In this document: piece after piece, positions 30,005 to 38,138 of the stretch
How positions within the stretch are numbered: the first letter of the stretch is position 1
Layout of the letters: the number at the start of each line of letters is the position of its first letter
DNA from: Acidobacteriaceae bacterium
GTDB lineage: Bacteria; Acidobacteriota; Terriglobia; Terriglobales; Acidobacteriaceae
Assembly: GCA_025355505.1 (NCBI GenBank)
Contig: JANXZM010000049.1
Span: 1 to 64,000 of the forward strand
DNA length: 64,000 nt
Direction of reading: 5' to 3'
Program-made: the position numbers and the translations under genes
The notes under the pieces: generated by a model
The model's input: the letters and a program-made list of their open reading frames with translations, nothing else
Databases searched by the model: none
Told to the model about the DNA's origin: nothing

Positions 30005-30709
30005 ATGATTGGAAAGAACGGCGCCCAGACTCTGCTTATCGATGCCGATGACACGCTCTGGGAAAATAACATCTATTTCGAACGGGCAATCGCAAAGTTT
30101 ATTTCGTTCCTCGACCATCGCGACCATTCGCCCGAGGCGGTTCGTCTGGTGCTGAACGACGTGGAGCGAGAGTCCATCGTCAAGCACGGATACGGTCTGC
30201 ACAGTTTCGCGCACTCGCTGGTCGAAACTTTCGAGAAGCTTTCCGTCGACCCGGTCACGCCCGACTTGCATGAACGCATTCGCAGCTTCGCCCACCAGAT
30301 CGCCGATCATCCCATCGAAGTTCTTTCCAGTGTGCCCGAAACTCTCCAGTATCTCGGCGAGCGCCACCACCTCATCATGATGACCAAAGGAAATCCCGCC
30401 GAGCAATCTGGAAAAATCGAGCGCTCAGGCCTGAAAGAATATTTTTCCGCCGTCGAGATCGTAGCCGAGAAGGACGAATCGACCTACCGCTCCGCCATCG
30501 CCAAGTACGCACTCTTGGCGGACACCACCTGGATGGTCGGCAACAGCCCAAAATCTGACATCAACCCGGCGCTCTCCGCCGGGCTGCACGCCGTTTTCGT
30601 TCCGCACCACAACACATGGATACTGGAGCACGAAGACCTGGCAAACGCCCCGCCAAGCCAGCGCTTGCTGGTGGTGGAGCAGTTTGCCGATCTGAAATCT
30701 CATTTCTAG
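30005..30709 (+). CDS. HAD-superfamily hydrolase
   Basis: 234 residues. HAD motif I is LLIDADDTLWE with nucleophile D13 and acid D15; motif II is MTKGN; the motif III/IV region is AEKDESTY and WMVGNSPKSDINPAL. The helical cap (residues 20-95) makes it a subclass I enzyme resembling YjjG-type nucleotidases or haloacid dehalogenase-like phosphatases. The substrate is unknown. The ATG at 30005 has no close Shine-Dalgarno (the nearest CGGAG is about 14 bases away), so the leader may be very short. Confidence 0.88.
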   Translation: MIGKNGAQTLLIDADDTLWENNIYFERAIAKFISFLDHRDHSPEAVRLVLNDVERESIVKHGYGLHSFAHSLVETFEKLSVDPVTPDLHERIRSFAHQIADHPIEVLSSVPETLQYLGERHHLIMMTKGNPAEQSGKIERSGLKEYFSAVEIVAEKDESTYRSAIAKYALLADTTWMVGNSPKSDINPALSAGLHAVFVPHHNTWILEHEDLANAPPSQRLLVVEQFADLKSHF

Positions 30710-30733
30710 TTTCGGCCCCATGGCCGCCACTTG

Positions 30734-31084
30734 TTACTGAATCGTAAAAGGCATGGCGTTCGAGTTCGTCCCGCCCGAGCGCACGTAGACCTGCACGGTG
30801 CCTACATTCATGATGTCAGCCAACGTGATATTCGCCTTCACCTGAGTGGTGGTGTCGTAGGTCGTGGCCCGTGTCGTCGTGCCCCAATACACCACTGAGT
30901 CCGTGCCAAAGCCCGTGCCCTCTACCGTCAGGGTAAACGCTGGCCCGCCGGCTGCGGTGCTCGCGGGTGTAAGTTGAGTGATCTTGGGCGTGCCGTTCCC
31001 GTTCGTGTAATTGTGGGAGCCATAGCCGCATCCGGCGCCCATCAACGCGATTGCCAACAAAAATCCCAAACTGATCCGTGACAT
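30734..31084 (-). CDS. Small IPT/TIG-domain lipoprotein
   Basis: 116 residues from the ATG at 31084, chosen because GGAGG lies 5 bases upstream. The N-terminus MSRISLGFLLAIALMGAGCGYG reads as a lipoprotein signal with C19 as the probable lipidated residue, although the lipobox (MGAGC) is loose. The rest is one IPT/TIG Ig-like domain (KITQLTPASTAAGGPAFTLTVEGTGFG ... VYVRSGGTNSNAMPFTI, split here). It probably sits on the periplasmic face of a membrane. No functional partner is apparent. Confidence 0.8.
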   Translation of the reverse strand: MSRISLGFLLAIALMGAGCGYGSHNYTNGNGTPKITQLTPASTAAGGPAFTLTVEGTGFGTDSVVYWGTTTRATTYDTTTQVKANITLADIMNVGTVQVYVRSGGTNSNAMPFTIQ

Positions 31085-31446
31085 CGAAGCCTCCACTCTT
31101 GCAGTTTGGCCGTAGCGTAGCAAGGACCGGGAACAGGGTTGTCACAAGCTCGTCATTTTTGTGTACAAAAAACAAACAGAGTCGGCGATGCCGGGCATGA
31201 TTGACGGTTTGTCTGGGCTACTGACGGCGGGGGTACAGTTCGCCACAGGAACGTTTGCAGTCGTGTACCGCGAAGCCGTAGGAAGAATATCTATTTCAAG
31301 CGGGCGATCTCACAGCGGCTGCTGGCAGTAGATCGTTTTGGCGACCTCAGAAAACATTCCCAGCCTGCTTTGAACGATCCACAGTTATCTCCAAACAACA
31401 ACCGCCCTTGCATTTCGCAATCGCCGGAGACACAAGGGCAGCCAGG

Positions 31447-31536
31447 GAAGGTCTGATTAAGTGTCTTCGCGGCACACAAAACTACTGATGGGCCAGTGTT
31501 TGTACAGGAAGCGATAGACTTAATCAGACCTTCCCT
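31447..31536. repeat. Inverted-repeat unit A (first copy)
   Basis: Perfect 19-base arms AGGGAAGGTCTGATTAAGT (31447-31465) and ACTTAATCAGACCTTCCCT (31518-31536) around a 52-base centre. The right arm overlaps the left arm of the next unit by 5 bases. A related arm pair is at 52291 and 52543. It resembles a short non-autonomous mobile repeat; no transposase is present. Confidence 0.75.
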
Positions 31537-31663
31537 AGCAGCCTGTGGTGAAACTCAAATTTCAAAATCCAGCGCCTAAAGGCGCACTCAAAACAAAGCA
31601 CTTGCGGCACCGCTGAAGCGGTGCCCTGATACGAATCTTACTTTCACCACAGGCTGCTAGGGA
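31532..31663. repeat. Nested palindromic unit B (first copy)
   Basis: Outer arms are a perfect 22-base inverted repeat (31532-31553 and 31642-31663; the arm reads TCCCTAGCAGCCTGTGG and onward). Inside are two hairpins: the palindrome GCGCCTAAAGGCGC (31572-31585) and the 9-base stem GGCACCGCT / AGCGGTGCC (31606-31614, 31617-31625), followed by CTGATAC. A second copy at 63364-63496 keeps the layout with a different second stem. Confidence 0.8.
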
Positions 31664-31821
31664 TTATCTGATTCAGTCAGGTTGGGCAAGACGGGATGCT
31701 CGGAAGGGGCGACCCTCGGCGGCTAGAGCCGCTTGTGTGGTGGGTTCTAACGGCATGTCTACAGCTAGAGCCATGCCCCTTCAAAACTGTCCGGGAACCA
31801 ACTTGATTAGAGTTTCCCTAC
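31658..31821. repeat. Inverted-repeat unit C, related to 52289-52565
   Basis: Begins TAGGGATTATCTGATTCAG and ends CTTGATTAGAGTTTCCCTA, which pair imperfectly. The inner segment at 31707-31756 (GGGCGACCCTCGGCGGCT...) closely matches 52324-52376, and 31778-31821 matches 52521-52565. The hairpin GCGGCTAGAGCCGC lies near 31720. Probably a member of the same mobile-repeat family as unit A. Confidence 0.6.
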
Positions 31822-31955
31822 AAAAGCCGGCGAGATTTGGGGAGTTGAAATTCCGTGTCGGGTACGGCTTTTCGATTTTCGCCTTATAGACACAGGCCGG
31901 GATGACGGAATTTCTTCCGGTCCCGGCCCGCGCTTCTTTCACCATGGCAGCCGAC

Positions 31956-33776
31956 TCAGTTGGTCGGCGTGGGGGTAGCGTTAGCGGTGGTTGCCGCCGT
32001 CGCAGGCGTTGCCGCGGTGGTGGCGGCAGGAGCGCTCGCAGTGCTGTATCGCGAAAGCCGCGGGTAGAACGGTGTCACCTCGAACGGCATCTTGTCGCGG
32101 GCCGAAGTGATCGCAACTGGCTGCGCCTTCACGATCTCTACTTTGTCATCCCACGGGTTCAGCTTGACGCGTCCACCCAGAGGCAGTGCGGCGATCTGGT
32201 CCAACTTGTTCCAATCGAGCGCCGGAGCCGAGGTGGCCAGCGCCGCCATGCGCGTCACGATCCCGTTTTCGGTGATGTTGTTGCCGAGGTGGGCTTGCAA
32301 GAGGGCGCTCAAACTGGGAGCGCGCGCTTGCAAAGCCTTGACAAAAAGTCCCGCGCTTTCCAGTTTCTGAGCGTAGGGAGAGGCCTTCAGCATCTCGATG
32401 GCTTTCTTGTCCGCAGCAATTTCCTCTTCGGGAATGTGTTTGAACCCGAGGTTCTGGTAAGTCCCCTCGTCAGAGAACAGCATACGGTCATTGAACGCGT
32501 ATTGGCTGCCCAGGTTATGTCCCAGAACAATGTGTGAAAGTTCGTGCGAAAGCACCATGGCCAGGCTGCCTTCATCGGGAAGCACGTCGATCAGCCCGCG
32601 GCTCACCACAATCGTGTTACCGACGCTGAAGGTCTCCAGCGGGGAAGTCGTCAGCACCCGCGTCCGGACCGGCCGCGGAAGTTCGATATTGTTCGTGATC
32701 AGCAGGTTATTCACCACGGTTTGCAGAATCTTGTCGACGTCGCCTTCGGGCGCCAGCAGCCCGGCGCGTTCCAGTCGTTCGACCACGTTGTCTTCCGCCT
32801 GCTGTTGCCATTCGCGCTCGGCCGCCAGCGGAGTTGCATCCTGTGCGGTGGGCGTATCGTCTTTTACGCTGTCCACCCGGATGTTAGTAAGCTCGTCATT
32901 GGCCGCTACCGCCTTCAGGTTATATCCCCACATGCGAGTCTGCGCTTTGAACGCGATCTTGTTCTTAGCCCCAGCCGTAAAGTCGCCTTCCTCGCTGTAG
33001 ATGTAAGATGGCACCCAATAACCCGGGACCAGATTCAATCGCCAGCTATCCATGTGAAAGAAATAACTGTTCCGCGAAGGGCGCGCATAAGTGCCGTTCA
33101 GGCGCACAATGCTGAACTCCTGATCCTCAACCCAGATGCGGCCGAGAAAGCGTCCGCGTCCAGCGTCTTTTTTCGGCGTCAGATCAAACACCAGGCAGCG
33201 CACGTCGCCCAGGAACTCGCGCCGGGCGTAGTGAAAATCGTAGTGCTGCCGGTCAAAGTCGCTGCGGTCGGCGAAGATCATCCACGAGAAGCCCAGCGGC
33301 TGGTACTGGAACTTGAACTTCTTCGTGATTCCGCCCAGAAGACGCTTCTCCATGCCTTCGTCTTTGTCTTTGCCTTTGTCCGAAAGGTAGTCGCTCCGGT
33401 CGATCGAGTCGCTCAGGTCCATGCGTCCCAGAAAGTAATGATCATCCTGCGGAATCGGCCCCAGCTGCGGATCCTGCGCAAGGTTCTGCAGATAGGTTTC
33501 CACGATGGGAGTGCGCGGCGACAAAAACTTGATCAGATCTTTTTCCCGCAAGATCACGCGGTCTACAACCTGATCCATCGTGGTTGGTGGCGCCAGATTT
33601 GGCTGGGCCTGACTTGACGAAGCCTGGCTCGGCTGAGCAGCCGTCTGTACCGGCTGCGTCGCCGCAACCGGCTGTGGGTTCTGCGGCGCGGACGCCGACT
33701 GCTGGGCCACTGCCGACATCGTCACCGCTAGCAGAGCCAAAATCATCCAGTTCATGATGCTCACAACTTTCCGCAT
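31956..33776 (-). CDS. Secreted M48-family metalloprotease
   Basis: About 606 residues. A signal peptide (MRKVVSIMNWMILALLAVTMSAVAQQ) is followed by a Gln/Pro/Ala-rich segment, then a domain of about 230 residues with beta character (RSDFDRQHYDFHYARREFLGD), then the M48 peptidase. The zinc motif is HELSHIVLGH (H411, E412, H415), with the third ligand expected in EEEIAADKKAIEML. The tail is Ala/Thr-rich (APAATTAATPATAATT). The ATG at 33776 is preferred because GGAG lies 9 bases upstream. It follows a tonB-like gene by 20 bases, so the pair is probably one operon acting in the cell envelope. Confidence 0.87.
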   Translation of the reverse strand: MRKVVSIMNWMILALLAVTMSAVAQQSASAPQNPQPVAATQPVQTAAQPSQASSSQAQPNLAPPTTMDQVVDRVILREKDLIKFLSPRTPIVETYLQNLAQDPQLGPIPQDDHYFLGRMDLSDSIDRSDYLSDKGKDKDEGMEKRLLGGITKKFKFQYQPLGFSWMIFADRSDFDRQHYDFHYARREFLGDVRCLVFDLTPKKDAGRGRFLGRIWVEDQEFSIVRLNGTYARPSRNSYFFHMDSWRLNLVPGYWVPSYIYSEEGDFTAGAKNKIAFKAQTRMWGYNLKAVAANDELTNIRVDSVKDDTPTAQDATPLAAEREWQQQAEDNVVERLERAGLLAPEGDVDKILQTVVNNLLITNNIELPRPVRTRVLTTSPLETFSVGNTIVVSRGLIDVLPDEGSLAMVLSHELSHIVLGHNLGSQYAFNDRMLFSDEGTYQNLGFKHIPEEEIAADKKAIEMLKASPYAQKLESAGLFVKALQARAPSLSALLQAHLGNNITENGIVTRMAALATSAPALDWNKLDQIAALPLGGRVKLNPWDDKVEIVKAQPVAITSARDKMPFEVTPFYPRLSRYSTASAPAATTAATPATAATTANATPTPTN

Positions 33777-33796
33777 AAGTCTCATCTCCAAGGTGC

Positions 33797-34852
33797 TCAA
33801 TACGCCAGTTGAAATACCACGTGCACAATTGCTGTCGAATCCATTGCCTGGCCGTTTCGCATGGCCGGCTTGAACCGCATCTTATTGGCGGCGGCCGCGG
33901 CGGTTTCATCAAGTCCATGGCCCAGACCCCGGACCACGCGATTCACGTGTAGCTGCCCGTTCGCCGCGAACTGCACTTCCAGCAGGACTTCGCCTTCCAG
34001 TTTCAGACTTCTCGCTTCGTCCGTATAAGCCGGATTTGGCTTGTACGTGATCTCGACGGTTGTAGTCGGCGGCCCGCTATCCACGCGCAGAATATGCGGT
34101 GTGTTCTGCGCGATCTGCTGCGAGCCAAAGCCTGAGCTTTGCACTCCGGCATTGCCGCGTCCGCTCCTGCGCCCGTCTCCTTGTCCCGCAGTTGCCACCC
34201 CATTACCAAAATCGGCACTCGCCACCGTTCCTTTAATCCCTTTCGCGCCACCCGACCCGTTGCCTTGTCCCGGCCCCACCGGCATGTCGAACGAACCCGC
34301 CGCGGCTGCGATCAGCTTGCCGTTCGGCTTGCTGTTTTCACTCGGCTTGAGCCCATTCGGATCGCCGAACCCGCCCGTCTGCACCTTCGCAATCGGAGCG
34401 TTCACCGTCGGTGTCATCGAACTTCCCTGGAATTCCCCGGTATGAATCAGCACTGGACGCGCGCCGCTCGTCGCCTTTAACAGTGCTGGCGCGAAATTAT
34501 TCATCGCCACCTTGGGGGGTTCAATTTCCTGGGGCTGCGGCTTGGACGCGCGAATTTCCCGCGGCACGATCAGTTTCGGCTTCTCGAACACCGGCACCGC
34601 GGGCAGCAACTTCGCATGCACCGGTAGCGGCTTTGGCTTAGGCAACGGCTCCGGCCTAAGCGACGGCCGCGGCATCAACTCCGTTACGTGATAGTTCCCG
34701 CTGATCAGCAGCGTATCGGGTATTACAATCCCGAACAGGATCAAAAGCAGAATCAGACCCGTGAGAATCCCGTAGCTCGCTACGAAGGTCCGCCAGTTCC
34801 ACTTCTTTTCAGGCAATAGGCCGAGTTGAAAACCGCCATCGTACGTTGGCAT
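33797..34852 (-). CDS. TonB-family energy transducer protein
   Basis: 351 residues. One membrane helix at about 24-45 (VASYGILTGLILLLILFGIV), a Pro/Lys-rich spacer (RPEPLPKPKPLPVHAKLLP and on) at about 60-115, a Gly/Ser-rich linker, and a TonB C-terminal domain at about 255-351 (YKPNPAYTDEARSLKLEGEVLLEV ... AAANKMRFKPAMRNGQ). It would span the periplasm and contact an outer-membrane receptor. No exbB/exbD or receptor gene is adjacent. The ATG at 34852 has GGAG 6 bases upstream, which is better than a TTG at 34876. It leads directly into the M48 gene. Confidence 0.88.
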   Translation of the reverse strand: MPTYDGGFQLGLLPEKKWNWRTFVASYGILTGLILLLILFGIVIPDTLLISGNYHVTELMPRPSLRPEPLPKPKPLPVHAKLLPAVPVFEKPKLIVPREIRASKPQPQEIEPPKVAMNNFAPALLKATSGARPVLIHTGEFQGSSMTPTVNAPIAKVQTGGFGDPNGLKPSENSKPNGKLIAAAAGSFDMPVGPGQGNGSGGAKGIKGTVASADFGNGVATAGQGDGRRSGRGNAGVQSSGFGSQQIAQNTPHILRVDSGPPTTTVEITYKPNPAYTDEARSLKLEGEVLLEVQFAANGQLHVNRVVRGLGHGLDETAAAAANKMRFKPAMRNGQAMDSTAIVHVVFQLAY

Positions 34853-34993
34853 CCATGACTCCAAAAAGGGGCCCAAGCTGGGGAGAGCGCTCGGGGGTGG
34901 AGTCTTTACCTTAGGTGAGAAAGGTCAGGGGGTAAACGTGTCGCTTGCGCGTGTCCTTTAGTAACCACACTTAATGGGCAGGCCGATGGCCGA

Positions 34994-36409
34994 TTACTTT
35001 GGTGTCGCCGCTCGGCGCCGCGCAAAAACGTAGAACACCGGAACGCCCGCCAGTATCGCCAGGCATCCGGCGGCAGAACTTTTCAGATTGTCGGTGAACG
35101 TGTAGTAGAGAAGTGCCGCGGAAACCAGCACAAATACTGCGGGAACCACCGGATATCCCCACACGCGATAGGGGCGCTCGGCGTGCGGCTCCCGCCGACG
35201 GAAAACGAACACCGTGCTGCCCGCGATCATATAGAACATCCACTCCGCGAAAATCGCCAGCGAAAAGAATTGCCGAAAACTGCCCCCCAGCAGCAGCAGA
35301 GCAATCGCGAGCGCACACTGCACCACAATCGCCAGCGACGGTGTGCGGAAGCGCGGATGAACCTCGGCAATCGCCTTGAAAAAATATCCATCGCGCGCCA
35401 TCGCAAAGGGCACGCGCGCTCCGCTCATGATGGTACCGTTCAAAGTCACCAGCATCGAAACCGCCATACCCGCCGATACCAGGGTGGCGCCGGCGTGCCC
35501 CAGCACCAGCGCGACCGCGTCCGACGCGGGACGCTCCGAGCCAGCCACCGCCGCCGCCGGCAGCACATACTGAACCGCCGCATTCACCAGGATGTAGAGT
35601 GCGCCCACCGTGGCCACGCCCCAAATCAACGATAGCGGAATGTTGCGCTGCGGATTCCGTATTTCGCCCGCCACCATGTTCAGATCGTTCCAACCGTCGT
35701 AAGCCCACAGCGCCGCCACCAGCGCTGCGAAAAATCCAGCCACGCCGCCTTTTGCCCCTGTAAACTCGGTCGCAAAATTTGCCCAAGTTCCTCCGTTATA
35801 GGAAAAGCCGACCGCCACAATTCCGAGGATGATCGCCACCTTCAGCAGCGTGAACACAAACTGAAAGTCTCCGGCCCGGCGCACGCCAATGTAGTTCAGC
35901 CACGAAATCAAAACGGTGGCTCCGATCGCCACCAATTGTCCGTAGGTGACGGTGAATGGATGCGAAGTCGAAACATGCAAGAAGCTGGCATGGGAGAAGC
36001 AGGCATGCGACAAAAAAGAGAAGACCGGAAAAGTCTCCAGGATCCGCACCAGGCCGGTAGTGATGGTGGCAATCGAAGCCGGCTTAGCGATCAAAAACCA
36101 GGTCCATGCATATAGAAATCCCGCGAGCGGCCCGTAGGCGTCGCGAACATACACATACTCGCCGCCTGCCTGCGGCTTCATCGCGCCCAGTTCGGCGTAA
36201 GTAAGCGCGCCGAAAAAAGAGAGCAGCCCTCCGACCACCCACGCGAGATATACAACTCGCGCCGATCCCACCGCCTGCATCATCTCGGTTGGAACAAGGA
36301 AAATTCCGCTCCCGATGATCGTCCCAACCACCACCGCCCCAGCATGGGAAAGCCCGAGGTCGCGTGCCAGTTCCGGGCGGGAATGATTGTCCTTTGTTTG
36401 TAGGTCCAT
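34994..36409 (-). CDS. APC-family amino acid permease
   Basis: 471 residues with about 12 membrane segments. The first reads LSHAGAVVVGTIIGSGIFLVP, the conserved GSGIF helix of the amino acid-polyamine-organocation family. Next come GALTYAELGAMKPQAGGEYVYVRDAYG and ALWAYDGWNDLNMVAGEIRNPQRNIP, which resemble the LAT/SteT-type amino acid exchangers. The substrate is not determinable. It lies 115 bases after the sodium:solute symporter gene on the same strand; the spacer contains a CTCTGCGCACTCTGCG-type repeat. Confidence 0.9.
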   Translation of the reverse strand: MDLQTKDNHSRPELARDLGLSHAGAVVVGTIIGSGIFLVPTEMMQAVGSARVVYLAWVVGGLLSFFGALTYAELGAMKPQAGGEYVYVRDAYGPLAGFLYAWTWFLIAKPASIATITTGLVRILETFPVFSFLSHACFSHASFLHVSTSHPFTVTYGQLVAIGATVLISWLNYIGVRRAGDFQFVFTLLKVAIILGIVAVGFSYNGGTWANFATEFTGAKGGVAGFFAALVAALWAYDGWNDLNMVAGEIRNPQRNIPLSLIWGVATVGALYILVNAAVQYVLPAAAVAGSERPASDAVALVLGHAGATLVSAGMAVSMLVTLNGTIMSGARVPFAMARDGYFFKAIAEVHPRFRTPSLAIVVQCALAIALLLLGGSFRQFFSLAIFAEWMFYMIAGSTVFVFRRREPHAERPYRVWGYPVVPAVFVLVSAALLYYTFTDNLKSSAAGCLAILAGVPVFYVFARRRAATPK

Positions 36410-36524
36410 AATGTTCTACCGGCCGTTGGAAAGAAAGATTCTAACCGCAGAGCTGGCAAAGGAATCCAGCATTAACCAAAAAGATTTGACCCGTTGTACT
36501 CTGCGCACTCTGCGTCTCGGCGGT

Positions 36525-37994
36525 TCAAGCTTTTGATTCCACCCTCCACAACAGGCTCGCCGCGTATCCCACTGCAAACGTCACGCAGGTCCCGATCGCG
36601 ACCCACCAGGTGAAAGCGACCTGCGACCATCTCCACAAATACAGCTCTATCGCCAATCCGCAAATCATGCCAACCATCGCTCCGCGCTGATTCGCGCGCT
36701 TGGTGAGCACTCCCAGCAGAAACACTCCGAGGAGCGCTCCATAAGCAACCGATGCGATTTGCAACCCGACCTCCACCACGCGTCCCACCCGATGCAGCGC
36801 CAGCACCGCCAGGCCGAACAGCAGCAGCGCCCACGCGACGGTTGCCAGTCGAGCCATCCGCAGCCGCCCCGCTTCGCTTACCTCCGGACGAAAGCCGGAA
36901 CGAAAACGCAGATAGAAATCCATAATCGAACTCGATGACAGCGAATTCAGCGCCGCACTCAAGTTCGACATGGCCGCCGCCAGAACCGCGGCGATCAGCA
37001 GCCCCGCAATCCCGTGCGGCATCCGGCTTACGATGAACGTCGGATAGATCCTATCCGCCCGCCCGAAGGCGGACGATGGAACTTGGTAGTAAGCAAACAG
37101 CATCACGCCTACGAAAAGAAACAATCCAAACTGAAAAAAGACCGCCACTCCACTCGACAGCAAGGCCAGCACCGAGTGCCGCTGATTTCGCGCCGCAAGC
37201 AATCTCTGCACGATGAGCTGGTCCGTACCATGGCTTGCCGTCGTCAAAAACGCGCCACCGATAATCCCAGCCCACAGCGTATAGGGTGTCGCAAAATTCA
37301 AAAACGGCCAATGCGCCGAAAACGAAGCATCGAACACCTGGAACTTGTGCAGCCCACCCGCAATCGCCTGCACCGCCCCCCATCCTCCCGGCACCAGATG
37401 CAGAATCGTCACCAGCCCCACCAGCGTCCCGCCCACATAAATAAAGGTCTGCACCACATCCGTCCAGATCACCGCCGCCAGTCCGCCCTCAAACGTATAG
37501 ATCAAAGTGAGCAGCGTGATGATCGCGATCGAAGCAATTTCGCCGGTGCCCAGCGCAATCGACACCACAATCGACACGGCATACACGCGCACTCCCTCCG
37601 CCGCCGCCCTTGTCAGCAGAAACAGGCCCGCCGTCACCGTGCGCAGCTCCGGACCAAACCGCCGCTCAATGAGTTGATAAGCCGTGTACAGCTCGCCGCG
37701 AAAATACTGCGGCAGCAGCACAAAGCTAATGATGACGCGCCCGATCACATACCCCATTACCACTTGCAGAAAAGTAAAATTCGAATCGTAGGCTAGGCCG
37801 GGAATACTGATAATGGTCAGGGTGCTGGTCTCCGCCGCCACAATCGACAGCGAAATCGCCCACCAAGGAATGTTGCGGTCGGCAAGAAAGTAGTCTCGCA
37901 TCGTCCGCTGCCGCTTGCGAAACCGCAGCCCGAACAGCGTGATCCCCGCCAGGTAAGCCGCAATAATCAGCAGGTCGATCCGATTCAATCCCAA
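36525..37994 (-). CDS. Sodium:solute symporter family protein
   Basis: About 489 residues with 12-13 membrane segments. Family features are DYFLADRNIPWWAISLSIVAAETSTLTIISIPGLAY near the N-terminus and AAAMSNLSAALNSLSSSSIMDFY further on, the sodium-site and SSS signature regions. The TTG at 37994 is chosen because AAGGA lies 5 bases before it and it gives a short N-terminus (LGLNRIDLLIIAAY). The frame is open further upstream, but that reaches into a hairpin repeat. It is divergent from a BadF-type kinase, so the imported solute may be a sugar that the kinase phosphorylates (inference). Confidence 0.88.
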   Translation of the reverse strand: MGLNRIDLLIIAAYLAGITLFGLRFRKRQRTMRDYFLADRNIPWWAISLSIVAAETSTLTIISIPGLAYDSNFTFLQVVMGYVIGRVIISFVLLPQYFRGELYTAYQLIERRFGPELRTVTAGLFLLTRAAAEGVRVYAVSIVVSIALGTGEIASIAIITLLTLIYTFEGGLAAVIWTDVVQTFIYVGGTLVGLVTILHLVPGGWGAVQAIAGGLHKFQVFDASFSAHWPFLNFATPYTLWAGIIGGAFLTTASHGTDQLIVQRLLAARNQRHSVLALLSSGVAVFFQFGLFLFVGVMLFAYYQVPSSAFGRADRIYPTFIVSRMPHGIAGLLIAAVLAAAMSNLSAALNSLSSSSIMDFYLRFRSGFRPEVSEAGRLRMARLATVAWALLLFGLAVLALHRVGRVVEVGLQIASVAYGALLGVFLLGVLTKRANQRGAMVGMICGLAIELYLWRWSQVAFTWWVAIGTCVTFAVGYAASLLWRVESKA

Positions 37995-38018
37995 GCGATT
38001 CCTTCCATCTCCAGCGTA

Positions 38019-38040
38019 GAGATGCGGCTTGCCGCGTCTC
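38019..38040. repeat. TT-loop hairpin, copy 1
   Basis: Arms GAGATGCGGC (38019-38028) and GCCGCGTCTC (38031-38040) with the loop TT; one T-G wobble. Preceded by GTA. It is a variant of the GTAGAGACGGGGC elements at 39075 and 43138, with the stem changed on both sides. It lies between the divergent symporter and kinase genes. Confidence 0.65.
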
Positions 38041-38138
38041 CGTTGGCCAGCAAGGAGTTCGCAGCATTGTACAAGCATGTTCGGCGCCGCGAACCGCCGC
38101 CGAACGAATTACGCGGAACCTGTGTTAGAACTAGCGCG

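Larger units (their letters stand above)
31125..31955. other. 830-base non-coding region dominated by inverted repeats
   Basis: No convincing gene between the IPT lipoprotein and the M48 protease. From 31447 to about 31821 the region is made of three adjacent inverted-repeat units (listed separately). A 47-codon frame from about 31190 has no ribosome site or protein-like features. The rest (31125-31446 and 31822-31955) shows nothing I can assign. Confidence 0.6.

Noticed and set aside
31190-31340. 47-codon frame MPGMIDGLSGLL...
   Set aside because: No ribosome site, no conserved character, in a repeat-rich spacer.
32544-33617. Plus-strand open frame (357 codons) across the M48 gene
   Set aside because: Antisense shadow, no domains.
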